Below, piece by piece: positions 1-11,395 of a stretch of 64,000 nucleotides of DNA. Under the pieces are notes generated by a model. It worked only from the letters and a program-made list of their open reading frames with translations, was not told the DNA's origin and did no database searches. The first letter of the stretch is position 1, and each line of letters opens with the position of its first letter. Source of the stretch: Zygnema cylindricum (Eukaryota > Streptophyta > Zygnematophyceae > Zygnematales > Zygnemataceae); contig JBBHKE010001905.1 in assembly GCA_037447655.1 (NCBI GenBank), positions 143,511-207,510 of the forward strand, read 5' to 3'. The position numbers and the translations under genes were made by a program.

Positions 1-838
1 TTTGCCTTATCCATTTGAAACTTTTCGAGCATGATTCCAAGTTGCTCTTTTTAAGTTAATCTGATTACTCTTTTCACTCTATCTCTTTCCATCTGAATTC
101 TTAGGATATATCTTGCCTCCCCTAAATATTTCATGTCAAATTTGCTTCTCAAATCTTTCTTTAACTTGTTGATCTTTTCCATAGACTTACTTAACACCAG
201 CAAATCATCAATATAGATGGGAATGAAAAAAACCCCCTCCTCATTCCCAAACATGTAAATAGAGTGGCTCATTCCCAAACATATAAATAGAGTGGCCAGA
301 GCTGATTCTGACATATCCCAGATTGGTTAGGAATTTATTCGTTTCTTGTTCCATTGATTGGGAGCCTGTTTCAGCCCATACAAGAACTTAATAAGCCTGC
401 AAACTTTACTCTCCTCTCCTTCCTCCACAAAGCCTTGCGGCTGCCTCATAAAAATCTCTTCCTCTAACTCACCAATGGGGAATGCAATTTTGATATCTAT
501 CTGATGAATCTCCATGTCTTCCTCTGTGGCTAGACTCAGGAGAATCCTTACGGAGGGAAAACGTACAACCGGTGAAAAATCTTTTCAAAGTCAATTCCCT
601 CCTTTCGGGTACAAACCCTTTGCTACCAATCTAGCTTTATGCCTCTCAATTATATTATCTGGATTGAGTTTCAATTTAAACACTAATTTACACCCAATCG
701 GCTTTATGTATAGAGGACAATCCACTAATTCCCACGTATTGGCTTCCATAATGGAAGCCATCTCATCATTAAAGGCTCTAACGTATTTGTTCTTTCATCG
801 ACTGTTCACTGCCTCAGAGTAACTCTGAGGCTCATCGG
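1..838 (-). pseudogene. E1 reverse transcriptase fragment
   Basis: Read on the minus strand, this starts at the conserved linker D-E-P-Q-S-Y-S-E. It continues through the RT finger and palm (S-V-R-I-L-L-S-L, then H-Q-I-D-I-K-I-A-F) and the catalytic box I-Y-I-D-D-L-L-V-L-S, and leaves the window near the connection region. Family B relatives in this window have YVDD at the catalytic box; here it is YIDD. The frame is broken several times: stops follow the first third, a frameshift lies near 515, and a 28-bp tandem duplication lies just upstream of the catalytic box. The protein cannot be functional. The copia RT assignment is secure. Confidence 0.9.
240..295. repeat. 28-bp tandem duplication inside the E1 RT
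   Basis: Units 240-267 and 268-295 are identical apart from one base. The duplication repeats the segment coding for H-S-I-Y-M-F-G-N and disrupts the RT reading frame. Confidence 0.9.
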
Positions 839-843
839 GATGT

Positions 844-1815
844 TGTTGTCCATACCCTATTTCAGCCATGGATTACTCACGGAAGACACCCACAAACTAC
901 CCCAAAACAGTTGTGTTTCAGACAGCACAGATTACTCTACAATATAAAAAAGCAGTTCAAACTGCACCAATATAGATTATTTACTAGTCACTATAACCTT
1001 CCAAAATTACAACTCATCCACAAAGGAATTTAAAAGATACGAGCTTTAGAGTTTCCCAAAAACAGCTGACAGCTAATCAAACTAACCAAGTAGACTTCTC
1101 ACAGAATTCTACTGAATTGACAAAAGAGAACGAAACTACGTAAACAAATAGTTTCTAGGTCATATGACATAACCACAAAGTTTCATACAAAAACATCAAT
1201 CAGGGTGATCACACCAAAAACATCAATCAGGGTGATCACACCATCAGGACAAAGTTGCAGAAAAACAATATGCCATTACTTTGATAAACTCAGCTGTGAT
1301 AGAAAAATAATCTAAGTCCTACAAGTTTATACTAGCAAAGTAACTAACTAGGTCCTACACTAATCCTGGGGCTACACCTGTCACTAAGTTCTGTACACGA
1401 TAAAACAATGTACGTCTAATGTACCTGAGGTACGTCAAAACCCTAATTGCAGTTTGCCGTTAAATAGAATAGTGAAACACTATTTTATAACATACTAAAA
1501 AACAAACAAATGTTTTCCAAATATTTACAAATACGCGTTCGTACAAAATAGGTTATCGATGCTTTGTCAGCATAGTTTATATAAGTCCAGCCAACTTTTG
1601 TCGTATGGTATGAAGCTCCTGAGTGCGTACGGCGTGCTTCGTCACTTGTGGTCCCGCGCAAATCGGGTCCATCGACACGATTCGAATCAACGTTCCATAC
1701 TGAATTTGTACAATACATGTATCGGATGTCCGGTCCAAATTTCGTCCGTCTGACTCTGCGAATCCGCTTGTTCGATAATTGACACGTGTATGTGAGTGTT
1801 GACGCCATTTCAAAA
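844..1815 (-). repeat. E2 3' LTR, larger part (R/U5 side)
   Basis: This stretch has no gene of its own. On the minus strand it aligns in order with the LTR of E14 (59382-60372): a motif like TTATCGAAC, then GGGACCACA-GTGACGA, then AATAGTG-TTCACTAT, a cluster of four GTAC boxes at 1393-1433, and TAGGACTTAGATTATTT at 1300-1320. It ends ACAACA at 844, and a gag-type start codon lies just before the LTR end. It contains an exact 27-bp tandem duplication (1188-1214 and 1215-1241). Confidence 0.75.
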
Positions 1816-2676
1816 TGTTGTTTTAAAAGCTGTAGTCCTCACTACGTCTCATCGGTGAGGAGAGTGTCGTCTCAACACTTAGATTATTTTGTGAAAGTCT
1901 GGCTCAGTATGTACAAGAATTAGTGTTACAGTGGATAGTGAGGGAGTTCACATTGTGACACACTTCAAGACACGCGTCAGTAAAAGGGAAGATGAGACGC
2001 TCCACAAAGATCCGATCGTACTATTTAGACTCGTTATACAGACCGAGGTGTCACATAAAGTTTCATCTTGGATGAAACTTCAAAAGGACGGACGGTGAAG
2101 ATTCGCTGCCGACGAAAGTTGGTCATCATAGACCACGCCTGGGATTATCTAACGTGTTATCTATCTCTTGTTTGTACTGAAGCGTGTTTTGTTTGATTAG
2201 TGTTTCAGTTCAGATTCATTCTGTATGACATACCTTGAGATTTTGAGGTTTCCTCCTTTGAACTAGTAGATATTTTGATGCATGGCTGGTATGCCTCTTT
2301 AACTTAGTTAGAGTAGTTAGTGGCTGCTAGCTCTTAGAAGAATAGATCTTTAAGGTATATATGTAGGAGTTAGCCATTTCAGAAGTAGGAACTTGTTGGA
2401 TCAAAATTATGCTGTGCCATTTTTGATATCTTTGACTGAGAATATTTCTCAATCTGGTTAGAGATATGTGTGTAAATTTGCACTTGTGTTCCTTTGTGTA
2501 TTATCTGTATTGTGACAGATTTGTAGGCCATTTGGCTGCCTAGTTTGTCTTTGGTTGTGTTCCAAAGTTATTAATTTTTTTGAGCATCTGTGAGAGCTTC
2601 TTGCTTGACTTAATTCTGTGATGACTACTCCTGCCTCATCATCATCTTCACTGGGTGTAGTAGCCACAGAACAACA
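1816..2676 (+). repeat. E3 5' LTR (861 bp)
   Basis: It starts TGTTGTTTT and ends ACAACA directly before the PBS. The same sequence recurs at 11396-12044 plus 18460-18676. The gag start codon lies inside it at 2618, so the last 59 bp of the LTR are coding. This is why gag-start sequence is also found at the far end of the element, next to E2 sequence. Confidence 0.9.
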
Positions 2677-3334
2677 TGTTATGGGCCCACCCTCACCGAT
2701 CCTAGTTTTTTATGGAAGGAAATACATCTATTGGTCTGATCTGGTTGAGTCTTATTTTACCCAAGTTAAATTGTTTGATGTAGTTGATGGTAGTTTTGCT
2801 GAAACTGATCCATCCTATGTTGGGAAAAATCAGCATGATTTACATCTTTTAAAATTGATGATTTCATAAGACTTACTCATGTCACAAATCAAAATGAAAA
2901 AGGCATTAGAAATTTGGTCTTCATTTAAAACTATTTATCTGAAAGCTAATGATCATCATAAAATTATTACAGCTGGGAATATTTATGATTATAGGTATAC
3001 AGGAGGTAGCATGGCTGAATATTGCAATGGACTTAGGCTTTTGTTAGTAGAAAATGCATGTTTAGGGGGAAGCATCTCTCCTTATCATCAGGCCATGATA
3101 CTTATGCGAGGACTTCCTGATGAATATAAAGAGCCTCAACAAATCTGAGAAAGTTGGATAAGTCAGCTTGGAACTTAGCAACAGCTATAGAACTAGTGTT
3201 AGAGGAAGAATCCACAGTTGCAGCTTTTAATCCAGGAAAGTCATTTGTAGCCTTTAATGCACAGTTTTAGGGAAACGGATCTTAGGGGTACCAAGGATAT
3301 CAGTCCTATAACAAGTGCGTCTACTGCTACAGTC
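2618..3334 (+). pseudogene. E3 gag, N-terminal part
   Basis: The start codon is in the LTR and is followed by a Ser-rich leader (M-T-T-P-A-S-S-S-S-S). The PBS is then translated as V-M-G-P-P-S, followed by the copia gag signature Y-I-Y-W-S-D-L-V-E. Later come G-G-S-M-A-E-Y-C-N and M-I-L-M-R-G-L-P-D-E-Y-K, both typical of the UBN2-type copia gag core. An in-frame stop at 2867-2869 and a break near 3145 inactivate it. E4 interrupts it within the codons of the zinc knuckle; gag resumes at 7896. Confidence 0.88.
2678..2691 (+). other. E3 primer-binding site (half-tRNA-iMet type)
   Basis: GTTATGGGCCCACC follows the LTR end. It is complementary to the anticodon stem-loop of plant initiator tRNA-Met, not to the tRNA 3' end. 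It is translated as part of gag. Confidence 0.8.
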
Positions 3335-3339
3335 AAGGA

Positions 3340-3602
3340 TGTTGTTCTGAGACAATTGCTGGTACTGAAGATGAAGAAGATGCAGCAGTAGTCATCGTAG
3401 AACAAATCAAGAGAGAAAGCTTCCACAAATTCCGATGGCTGAACAGCAACTTTGACAGACTATAACTTTCAAAAAAACGCTCTAAACGACCTGAAAATTT
3501 GCCACAATGTAGATAATATACAAAGGAGCAAACACACAAAATTTCAATCAATTCGGCTCACAAATCTTTGAGATATGTAGAAATGAAATTACATAAAACT
3601 GA
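3340..3602 (-). repeat. E4 3' LTR remnant
   Basis: It matches 7154-7421 of the other LTR closely and then switches to pol at about 3603. It includes the in-LTR gag start. Confidence 0.9.
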
Positions 3603-4588
3603 GTGTATGCGATTTCCATAAAACTGCCTCATAGTCTGATTTCCTTGGATTCTGAAGGCTTCGGCTTAAGGCTCCAACCGCTGCTGCGATGTCGGGACGA
3701 GTACAATTCATGAAATAAATGAGGCTTCCGACAATATGCCTGTAAGGAATGGAGGACATAGAATCTGCCTCCCCTGAATCTAAGAAACCATCAACCAAAA
3801 CACCACCATCCGTTTCCGTGCCTTCCAATTTCTGCCTGAATTCCATTGGAGTGGCACTCCCCTTTGCGTCCGACATGCCAAACTTTTCTAACATGTTCTT
3901 GATTGCTTCCTTTTGAGTTAAAAATATTTGTGTTTCTTGTCTCTTTCTACTTGAATTCCTAGAATATACTTTGCCTCACCCAAGTCTTTCATTTCAAACC
4001 GGGAATTCAAAGCTGATTTTATTTTATTAATCTCATTGATAGATTTGCTAATCAGTAGCAAATCATCTACATAAACTGCCACATAAATCACTCCATCATC
4101 ACCTTGCATTACATAGACTGAGTGATCTGAACTGATCCTGGTAAAGCCAAGATTGGTTAAAAACTCATCTAATTTTAGGTTCCATTGTCTCGGAGCCTGT
4201 TTCAGACCATACAGGGACTTCAACAGTTTACAGACCAAATTTTCTTTCCCTTTTTCTGCTTACCTCTCTGGCTGCTTCATATAAATTACTTCCTCCAAAT
4301 CACCATGCAAGAAAGCAGTTTTAACATCCATCTGATGCAATTCCATATCCTCTATTGCTGCAAGAGATAGCAAAACTCTAACAGTAGGAAAGCGAACTAC
4401 AGGAGAGAAGGTCTCTTCATAGTTAATTCCCTCCTTTTGGCTAAATCCCTTAGCAACCAGTCTAGCTTTATATTTCTCAATTGTATTATCAGGATTCAAT
4501 TTTAATTTGAAGACCCAGTTACAACCGATAGCTTTCCGGTTCGGTGGGAGCTCCACAAGTTCCCAAGTTTGGGCTTCCATAATTGACT
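3603..4588 (-). pseudogene. E4 reverse transcriptase and start of RNase H
   Basis: The minus strand encodes the RT core: [15 protein letters not shown], then [12 protein letters not shown] with the first catalytic Asp, then Y-G-L-K-Q-A-P-R-Q-W and V-A-V-Y-V-D-D-L-L-L-I with the catalytic YVDD. The region I-V-G-S-L-I-Y-F-M-N-C-T-R-P-D follows. Tyr becomes a stop after K-Q-P-E-R (about 4260) and there is a break near 3918-3894. RNase H is lost in the deletion that joins 3603 to the LTR remnant. The catalytic residues that remain are intact. Confidence 0.92.
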
Positions 4589-5740
4589 TTATCTCCTCAT
4601 TTGCAGCCGAGATCCAATGATCCTTTTCAGGAACAGAAAAAACTTCATGAATAGTAAGCGGCTCCCCTGTGCTTGCAGAAAAAGCACTCTTAACTCGGTC
4701 GCCTCGAAGGCGGCTGCTTTGCCTTCTTCCCCCGGAAAATCTGACGCGGGAACTGTTGGTTCCCTACCTTGCCGCAAAGGGCGTGTATTGGGAGGAGCAT
4801 CAACAGAAGGAGCAGCTCCAGAAGGAGTATTAGACGGCCCAGAGGCATTTGGGAGAGAGGTAGAAGAAGTAGAAGAGGATGGAGTAAAAGGTACCTGCTC
4901 AAGAATGATATATTCTTGTATTTTCTCATTCCTTTCAGTTGCATCCATGCTAAAAACGTCAACAGATTGACTTTCTTCTTTAATCTGAATATTCCTAGCT
5001 GTTTGAAGGCATCCTCTCTGAGGATTATAGACTCTATAACCTGCAGATTCATCATCATAGCCTAAAAAGACACCAAGTACAGATTTTGGACTAAGCTTCC
5101 AATTAGGAAGATTATCTAAGATAAAACATTTGCTACCAAAAACTCTAAAATGACTTACATTTGGCTTTCTGCCTGTCCACACTTCATAAGGTGTCTTACC
5201 CCTAACAGCTCGGGTTTCCACTCTATTTCTGATGTAGGAAGCACAATGAAAAGCTTCCCCCCAAAACTTTGGATCCACACCTTTATCGGCCATCATAGAT
5301 TGAGCACATTCAGTCAAAGTCCGATTAAGTCTCTCGGCAACACCATTTTGTTCCGGTGTGTACGGAGCAGTAAATTCACGAGAGATGCCATTCTCTTTCA
5401 AAAAATCAGCAAATGCATGAGATACATACTCTCCACCATTATCCGTTCGCAAAGCAAGAATAGATTTGCCGTGAAGTTTCTCCGCCCAGATTTTGTAGTG
5501 CTTAAAGTGAGTGAAGACTTCTCCCTTCTCCTTCATGAAGTATAGGCAACTATATCGGGAGTAATCGTCTGTAAAGGTGACAAAGAAGCGGCTGCCACCA
5601 AGAGAGGGAACTTTGGAAGGGCCGAAGACATCAGAGTGAATAATACCAAGGAGATCTGTGGCTCGATGATCAGAAACTTGTGGTAGAGGAAGCTTGTGAA
5701 GCTTTCCGAGAGCACAACCATCACAAACATGGGACTCTTT
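4589..5740 (-). pseudogene. E4 integrase
   Basis: The frame encodes the catalytic core of a copia integrase: the D of S-D-V-F-G-P, the D of T-D-N-G-G-E-Y, and the E of P-E-Q-N-G-V-A-E-R-L-N (DD35E). A C-terminal domain follows, with V-F-G-S-K-C-F-I-L-D-N-L-P and V-L-G-V-F-L-G-Y-D-D-E-S-A-G-Y-R-V-Y. It ends in a Ser/Pro-rich linker and the conserved P-A-S-D-F-P-G. A one-base frameshift near 5735 separates it from the zinc-binding N-terminus upstream. A 315-codon open frame is kept. Confidence 0.9.
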
Positions 5741-6735
5741 TTGACCAGCTTGACTCCCTCTATCATATTATGGTTTATCATCTTAGTAAGTCTCTCATGA
5801 TGCACATGACCAAGCCTTTTATGCCACAAAACATTATCACATAGGACACTGGAGTACGCAAAATAAATTTTATTAGCCAGGTCCATGCGGTACAAAAAGT
5901 TTGGGCCTCTAGTTCCTACTAGAGCTACTCTTCCATTCTTGCTCACTATTTTCTTGCCATTTTTCTGGAGAACCTCAAAGCCTTTGCTTTCAGCTATAGA
6001 CGTAGAAAACAGATTTTTTTTGAACTTTGGAACATACAAGACATCATACAAAGTTCTCTTAACAACCTTTCCATCTATCACACAATCGAGATCTATGTTT
6101 CCTTTGGCATTTGATTCAACAGCATAGCCACAAGCATAAAAGATCTGACGTAAAGGAATAGAAGACATCTCCTTAAACCAAGTCTTGTTCCAGCACATGT
6201 GTGAAGAGCTGCCGGAATCCATTATCCATTCGAGCTCTTTTTCTCCTTCCATCATGTCGAGTTTGGCGAGAGCAAAGAACTCTTTGTCATCAGTTTTTGG
6301 AAAACTGATCACATCAGGTGTCTTTTCCTCGGTCTTTTTCTTCTCCAATTCCGTATCCTCCGCTGAAAATACAACAATTTTATTCGGAGGTTTTTGGGAA
6401 ATGGGAGGTCCGCGGTGTCTCCATCCTTTCCGAAAGGTACCTGTTTCAAGAGCTTTTATATACAAAGGACAAGCTCTGAAGGAGTGACCATCAGTATAGC
6501 AATAAACACATTTCTCAAACTGAGGATTAAACTGATTCCCTTGATATCTACTTTCCCTCTGAAACTGAGCCGTAAATGCTACAGCTGGTTTTCCAAATCC
6601 TAAAACAGTCTGAGTAGCCTCTTCTGCCAAGATAAACTCTATAGCTGTTTGCAAATTCCAAAGAGGTTTAGACAATTTTTTCATTTCATCTGAGGCTCCT
6701 TTATATTCATTAGGAAGCCCCTTTAGGAGAATCAT
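5533..6735 (-). pseudogene. E4 gag C-terminus, protease and integrase N-terminus
   Basis: A continuous frame of about 400 codons. In order it has M-I-L-L-K-G-L-P-N-E-Y-K of the gag core, an intact CCHC zinc knuckle (C-V-Y-C-x4-H-x4-C), and the aspartic protease motif W-I-M-D-S-G-S-S-S-H-M-C near residue 170. Then come F-S-T-S-I-A-E-S-K-G-F and the integrase zinc motif beginning L-W-H-K-R-L-G-H-V-H-H-E. The last 60 or so codons are out of frame after the shift near 5735. Gag, protease and integrase share one frame, as in a normal copia polyprotein. Confidence 0.92.
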
Positions 6736-7209
6736 GGCCTGATGATAAGGGGAGAAAGTCCCCCCAGATCATGCATTTTCTGACAGTAACATTCGAAACC
6801 GATTAGTGTATTCCACCATGCTACCACCTGTGTACTTATACTCATAGATTTGACCAGCAGTTATAATCTCATGCTGGTCACTAGCTTTAACATAAGAAGA
6901 TTTCAATGCATCCCACAAATCTGATGCCTTCGCAACATTAATATATGTCATATGCAATTCTTTTGATATCATAAGCTTTACTAAATGCAAAGCCTGGTCA
7001 TTTTTCTGATCAAAGCTGGCATCAGATTCTGCCAATGATCCATTCAACACATCAATAAATTTCACTTGCTTGAAGTAAGACTTAACCAAATCTGCCAAAT
7101 ACAGATATTCATGTCCATCAAAGACCGGAATTCGTGAAGGCGGGCCCGTGACCTGTTGTTCTAAGACAATTGCTGGTACTGAAGATGAAGAAGATGCAGC
7201 AGTAGTCAT
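6736..7209 (-). pseudogene. E4 gag N-terminal part
   Basis: The start codon lies in the LTR at 7209. Eighteen codons (M-T-T-A-A-S-S-S-S-S..) run to the LTR end, then Q-V-T-G-P-P-S-R is read from the PBS. The core has F-D-G-H-E-Y-L-Y-L-A-D-L, K-A-S-D-L-W-D-A-L-K-S-S-Y and G-G-S-M-V-E-Y-T-N-R-F. It is in the same frame as the downstream gag/protease; a single TGA replaces the Cys after S-E-N-A (about 6766-6768). An upstream in-frame ATG at 7344 is less likely, because sequence similarity to other gags begins at 7209. Confidence 0.9.
7139..7153 (-). other. E4 primer-binding site, variant
   Basis: On the minus strand it reads GGTCACGGGCCCGCC, which has the GTCACG variant also seen in E8 in place of GTTATG. 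It abuts the LTR. Confidence 0.75.
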
Positions 7210-7890
7210 CGTAGAACAAATCAAGAGAGAAAGCTTCCACAAATACCAATGGCTGAACAACAACTTTGACAGACTATAACTTTCAGAAAAACGCTCCAAT
7301 GTTCTGAAAATTTGCCACACTGTAGATAACATACAAAGGAACACTCACACAAAATTTCAATCAATTCGGCTCACAAATCTGTGAGATATGTAGAATGAAA
7401 TTACATAAAACTGAGTGTACAGTTTTCATATCATTTGTTCCTAAAAATCAAATTCACTAAGTCCTACTTTTATACACCGAAACTACACTAAGCTGTACGG
7501 AGGCATTCCAGCCGTACATCTAACATTCTATCACAAATATTTACACCAAAGTTCAGACAACGTAAAGTGATAATGATCTAGTCACGCCTCGTCACTATTT
7601 GTTGGCGGCGGCTGTTAGCGGTTTGATTAGAGGATTTGGCACCGTAGAATTGACTTTACGAAGTCCAATGGTCCTGCCGAATTTCCGTACGTCCACGGAG
7701 GACATACTCACGCATTCTCCCAAGTGACGACACGTGTCCCAAGTGTGAATGAACCGTGAACTCCCAACTCCACTGTCACACTAAATTCGGTAAGTACTGA
7801 ACCGAAACTCAACCAAAAATAGCTTAAGTCCTGAACAACTCTCTCTCACAGCTGAGGCATAAAGAGGACTAAAGCCTTCTAAAAACAACA
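7154..7890 (-). repeat. E4 5' LTR (737 bp)
   Basis: On the minus strand it starts TGTTGTTTTT and ends ACAACA. It is followed by the target duplication AAGGA at 7891. It carries the gag start codon near its end. Confidence 0.92.
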
Positions 7891-7895
7891 AAGGA

Positions 7896-8630
7896 CATCT
7901 GTACAAACTATGTCCTAAGTTTCTTAAAGCTTGTGAGACATGTGTGTTCAGAAATGGATGGAGGCCGAGAGGGATCTACACACCACAAAGGCCACAGTTT
8001 ACACTACCGGCTCCTCCTTCTAAAATTGATGCATTCTCAGTTGATACACAAAAGCCAGAGTCGGTTGACAAAGAAAAGGCGCAAGATATTGTCAGTTTTC
8101 CAAAAACTTACGACAAAGAGTTATTTGCCCTTACAAAACTGATGGAGGGAGACAAGGACCACGAGTGGATCATCGACTCGGGAAGTTCTTCTCACATGTG
8201 TTGGGACAAAGATTCCTTCACAGATCCGAAACCCGTTCTAACTAGGCACATCTACTATGCTTGTGGTGCCACAGTTGAAGCAAAGGCACAAGGAACTGTC
8301 ATCCTTATGTGTGAGATAGATGGACAACCATTCCAACTAGGCAGATCTACTATGCTTGTGGTGCCACAGTTGAAGCAAAGGCTCAAGGAACTTTCATCCT
8401 TATGTGTGAGATAGATGGACAGGCAATTCCTATATGATGTCTCTCTATGATGTCTTGTATGTTCCTCTGTTAAAAAGAACTTGTTTTCTACCTCAGTTGC
8501 AGAAAGTAGAGGTTTTGAAATACTTCAAAAACAAGGAAAGAAAATAGTTAGCAAAGAGGGAAGGGTTGCTGTAATGGGAACTAGAGGCCCAAAGAATTTG
8601 TAGCGTGTGGACTTGGTGAATACATCTTCT
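7896..8630 (+). pseudogene. E3 end of gag and protease
   Basis: The zinc knuckle split by E4 is completed here: C-V-Y-C lies before E4, and the His and final Cys (H-L-Y-K-L-C-P) lie after it. Then come G-W-R-P-R-G and the protease motif W-I-I-D-S-G-S-S-S-H-M-C. A 95-bp tandem duplication follows, then F-x-T-S-V-A-E-S-R-G-F-E-I-L-Q in a shifted frame. It is inactive because of the duplication, frameshifts and stops. Confidence 0.88.
8241..8430. repeat. 95-bp tandem duplication in the E3 protease region
   Basis: Units 8241-8335 and 8336-8430 share nearly all bases, including the segment coding for Y-Y-A-C-G-A-T-V-E-A-K-A-Q-G. The unit length is not a multiple of three, so it shifts the frame. 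Confidence 0.85.
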
Positions 8631-9880
8631 TTTGCTTACTCCATTGTCTTATCTGATAATGTTTTGTAGCATAAAAGGTTGGGTCATGTTCACTATGACA
8701 GATTGGAAAAGATGGTCAAATATGATATGGTAGAAAGAGTCAAGCTTGATTAGCAACACTGAAGTATTTGTGATGGCTGTACCTTGGGAAAGCTTTATAA
8801 ACTTCTCTTACCCTAAGCTGCAGATTTTAGAGCAACTAACCTTTTAGAACTTATTCATTCAGATGTATGGGGACCCTCCAAAGTACCATCTCTTGCTGGC
8901 AGCAAATACTTTGTCACATTTGAAGATGACTTCTCCAGATTCAGCAAAAATCTATTTCATGGAGGAGAAAGGGGAGGTCTTCACTCACTTCTAAGGATTT
9001 GGACGGAGAAACCTCATGGAAGATCGATTCTCTCTCTAAGATCTAATAATGGAGGTGAATATACTTCCAATGAGTTTGTTGCTTATCTGAAAGAAAATGG
9101 TATATCTCACCAGTTTACTTTGCCCTATATTTTTGAGCAAAATAAAGTTTCAGAAAGGTCGAACAGATGTCTAACTGAGAGCGTTAAATTTATAATGGCT
9201 GATAAGGGAGTAGATGTTAAATTTTGGGTTGAAGCTTACCAAACTGCAACATATATTAGGAACAAGTTAGAAACTAGAATTTTTCAGGGAAAAACATCTT
9301 ATGAAGTGTGGACTGGCAAAAAACCAAATGTCAGTCACTTCAGAGTTTTTGGTAGCAAGTGTTTTGTTTTGGATAACTTACCAAACCGGAAACTTAGCCC
9401 AAAATCTATTATTGGAATCTTTATGGGAAATGATGATGAATCTGTAGGATATAGAATTTACTGTCATCAGAAACATACAATCCAAATTGCTAGAAATATT
9501 CAAGTGAAGGATGAGAGTGAATCCATAGACGTATTTAGTATGGATGAAAATGAAAAGAAGGAGAAACTGCAAGAATATGTCATCTTGGAATAGATCCCTT
9601 TTCAGTCTTCTACAGCTTCTTCTTCTTCTTCTACTGTAGTGCAAAATACTGGAGTACCCACAATTATTGAACAACAGACAGCAGCTTATCCTCTTCCTCC
9701 ACGACCTCAAAGTGGAATTCGGAATCGAACAGTTCCAGCCACAGATTTTCCAAGATTTTCCAGGGGGAAGAAGACACAATTCTCATTTAAGGGGAGAACA
9801 AGTTCAATATGCATTTTCTGCAAGCACCGGAGAGCCTCTTACCATTCAGGAGGCATTTTCTGTTCCTAAAAAGGATCATT
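8631..9880 (+). pseudogene. E3 integrase
   Basis: Similarity begins at H-K-R-L-G-H-V-H-Y-D-R-L and continues through a stop-riddled core: L-I-H-S-D-V-W-G-P, then L-R-S-N-N-G-G-E-Y, where Asn replaces the second catalytic Asp. It then enters an open 157-codon stretch (9120-9593) with N-R-C-L-T-E-S, V-W-T-G-K-K-P-N-V-S-H-F-R-V-F-G-S and G-N-D-D-E-S-V-G-Y-R. The DD35E Glu lies in the variant F-E-Q-N-K-V-S-E. Asp loss plus many stops make it dead. Confidence 0.88.
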
Positions 9881-11372
9881 GGATCTCAACTGCAAATGAT
9901 GAGATGAGTTCGATCATGGAAGCTCAAACGTGGGAACTTGTGGAGCTTCCACCGGATCGGAAAGCCATTGGCTGCAAGTGGGTCTTCAAAGTAAAGCTCA
10001 ACATAGACAACACCATTGAAAGGTATAAAGCTTGTCTGGATGCAAAGGGCTTTAGTCAGAAGGAAGGAATAGACTATGAGGAAACCATCTCTCTTGTTGT
10101 CCAGTTTTAGAGTGTCAAAGTCTTGTTGTCCCTAGCTGCAATTGAGAATATGGAATTGCATCAAATGGATGTGAAAACAACTTTCTTGCATGATGACTTA
10201 GAGGAAGTAATTTACATGAAACAACCTGAAAGGTATGTAGAAAAAGGAAAGGAGAATGTAGTCTTTAAACTGTTGAAATCATTGTATAGATTGAAACAAG
10301 CTCCACGCCAGTGGAATTTGAAGTTAGATGAGTTTCTTACCAGTTTAGGTTTTACAAAGATCATCTCAAATCACTCTGTTTATGTCATGGAAGGAGATGA
10401 TGGTGTGATTTATGTAGTATGTGGATTATGTGCTGCTAATCAACAAATCATTAAAAGAGATAAACAAGATAAAAGCGTCTCTGAATGCCATGTTAGAAAT
10501 GAAAGACTTGGGTGAAGCTAAGTATATCGTAGGCATTCAAGTAGAGAGAGATAGGAGTCAGAGAGTTATTTATCTTACTCAAAGAGAGGCCATTGGAAAT
10601 GTACTTGAAAGATTTGGCATGGCAAAGTCAAAAGGGAGTGCCACTCCTATGGAGTTTAGGCAAAAGATAGAAGGAAATGAGACATCCGGAAGATGATATG
10701 GAAGACTTCATGTCCACGATTCCCTATCGACAAGTTGTTGGGAGTCTTATCTACTTTATGAACTGCACTCATCCGGATATTGCGGCGGCTGTTGGAGCTC
10801 TAAGTCGAAGTCTTCAGAATCCAAAGAAATCAGATTGGGAGGCAGCAAAACGAGTTCTGAGATATCTTGCAGGAACACGAGATTTCCGACTGTCTCTTGG
10901 AGGAGATGAAGTGAAGATCGACACCTAGAGCGATGCGAGTTATGGTGATATGCGAAGCAGACGTTCTACCACTGGATTCATTTTGAAGATCGGTAGTGGT
11001 ACTTGCTGCTGGACAAGCAAGCTCCAAAAGGTGACTGCTCAGTCAACCATGGAAGCTGAATACATGGCAGCCAGCTCAGCTGTCAAGGAACTTCTTTGGG
11101 TAAAGTCTCTTTTACAAGAACTGAAATTTATGCAGTCTGGTCCTCAGGTAATTTGGTGTGACAGTGCTATTGCTATTTCTTCTAACCCCGGTCATCATTT
11201 CAAAAGCAAGCATATTGATATAAAGTTACACTTTGTGAGAGAAAAGGTGATGGCCAAAAATCTGAAACTTAGCTACTTACCTGATGAGAAAATGTTGGCA
11301 TATATGATGACAAAACCCTTATCTGCACCAAAATTGAAATTCTGTAGAGAGGGATGTGTTTTATGTGGCTAG
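9881..11372 (+). pseudogene. E3 reverse transcriptase and RNase H
   Basis: RT runs from [15 protein letters not shown] through H-Q-M-D-V-K-T-T-F-L-H-D to Y-R-L-K-Q-A-P-R-Q-W. The catalytic box is destroyed by a frameshift near 10420. RNase H follows at 10950-11372 with S-T-M-E-A-E-Y-M-A-A, W-C-D-S-A-I-A-I and H-F-K-S-K-H-I-D-I-K, ending K-L-K-F-C-R-E-G just before the polypurine tract. Stops interrupt RT (10108) and the start of RNase H (10926). Confidence 0.9.
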
Positions 11373-11380
11373 TCGAGTCA

Positions 11381-11395
11381 AAAGCTTTAGGGGAG
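11381..11395 (+). other. E3 polypurine tract
   Basis: AAAGCTTTAGGGGAG directly precedes the 3' LTR. It is the plus-strand primer site shared by family A. Confidence 0.85.

Larger units (their letters stand above)
3340..7890 (-). mobile_element. E4: family A copia element, 3' end deleted
   Basis: It is flanked by AAGGA at 3335-3339 and 7891-7895. The 5' LTR (7154-7890) is complete. The left LTR keeps only its R/U5 side (3340-3602) and joins directly to the RNase H region of pol, so the end of RNase H, the polypurine tract and the LTR start are gone. Coding is only lightly damaged (a nonsense codon in gag, a frameshift in integrase, a nonsense codon in RT), which suggests a fairly recent insertion. 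Confidence 0.92.

Noticed and set aside
1188-1241. CRISPR-like direct repeat
   Set aside because: Only two adjacent 27-bp copies without spacers, in eukaryotic LTR sequence. It is a simple tandem duplication.
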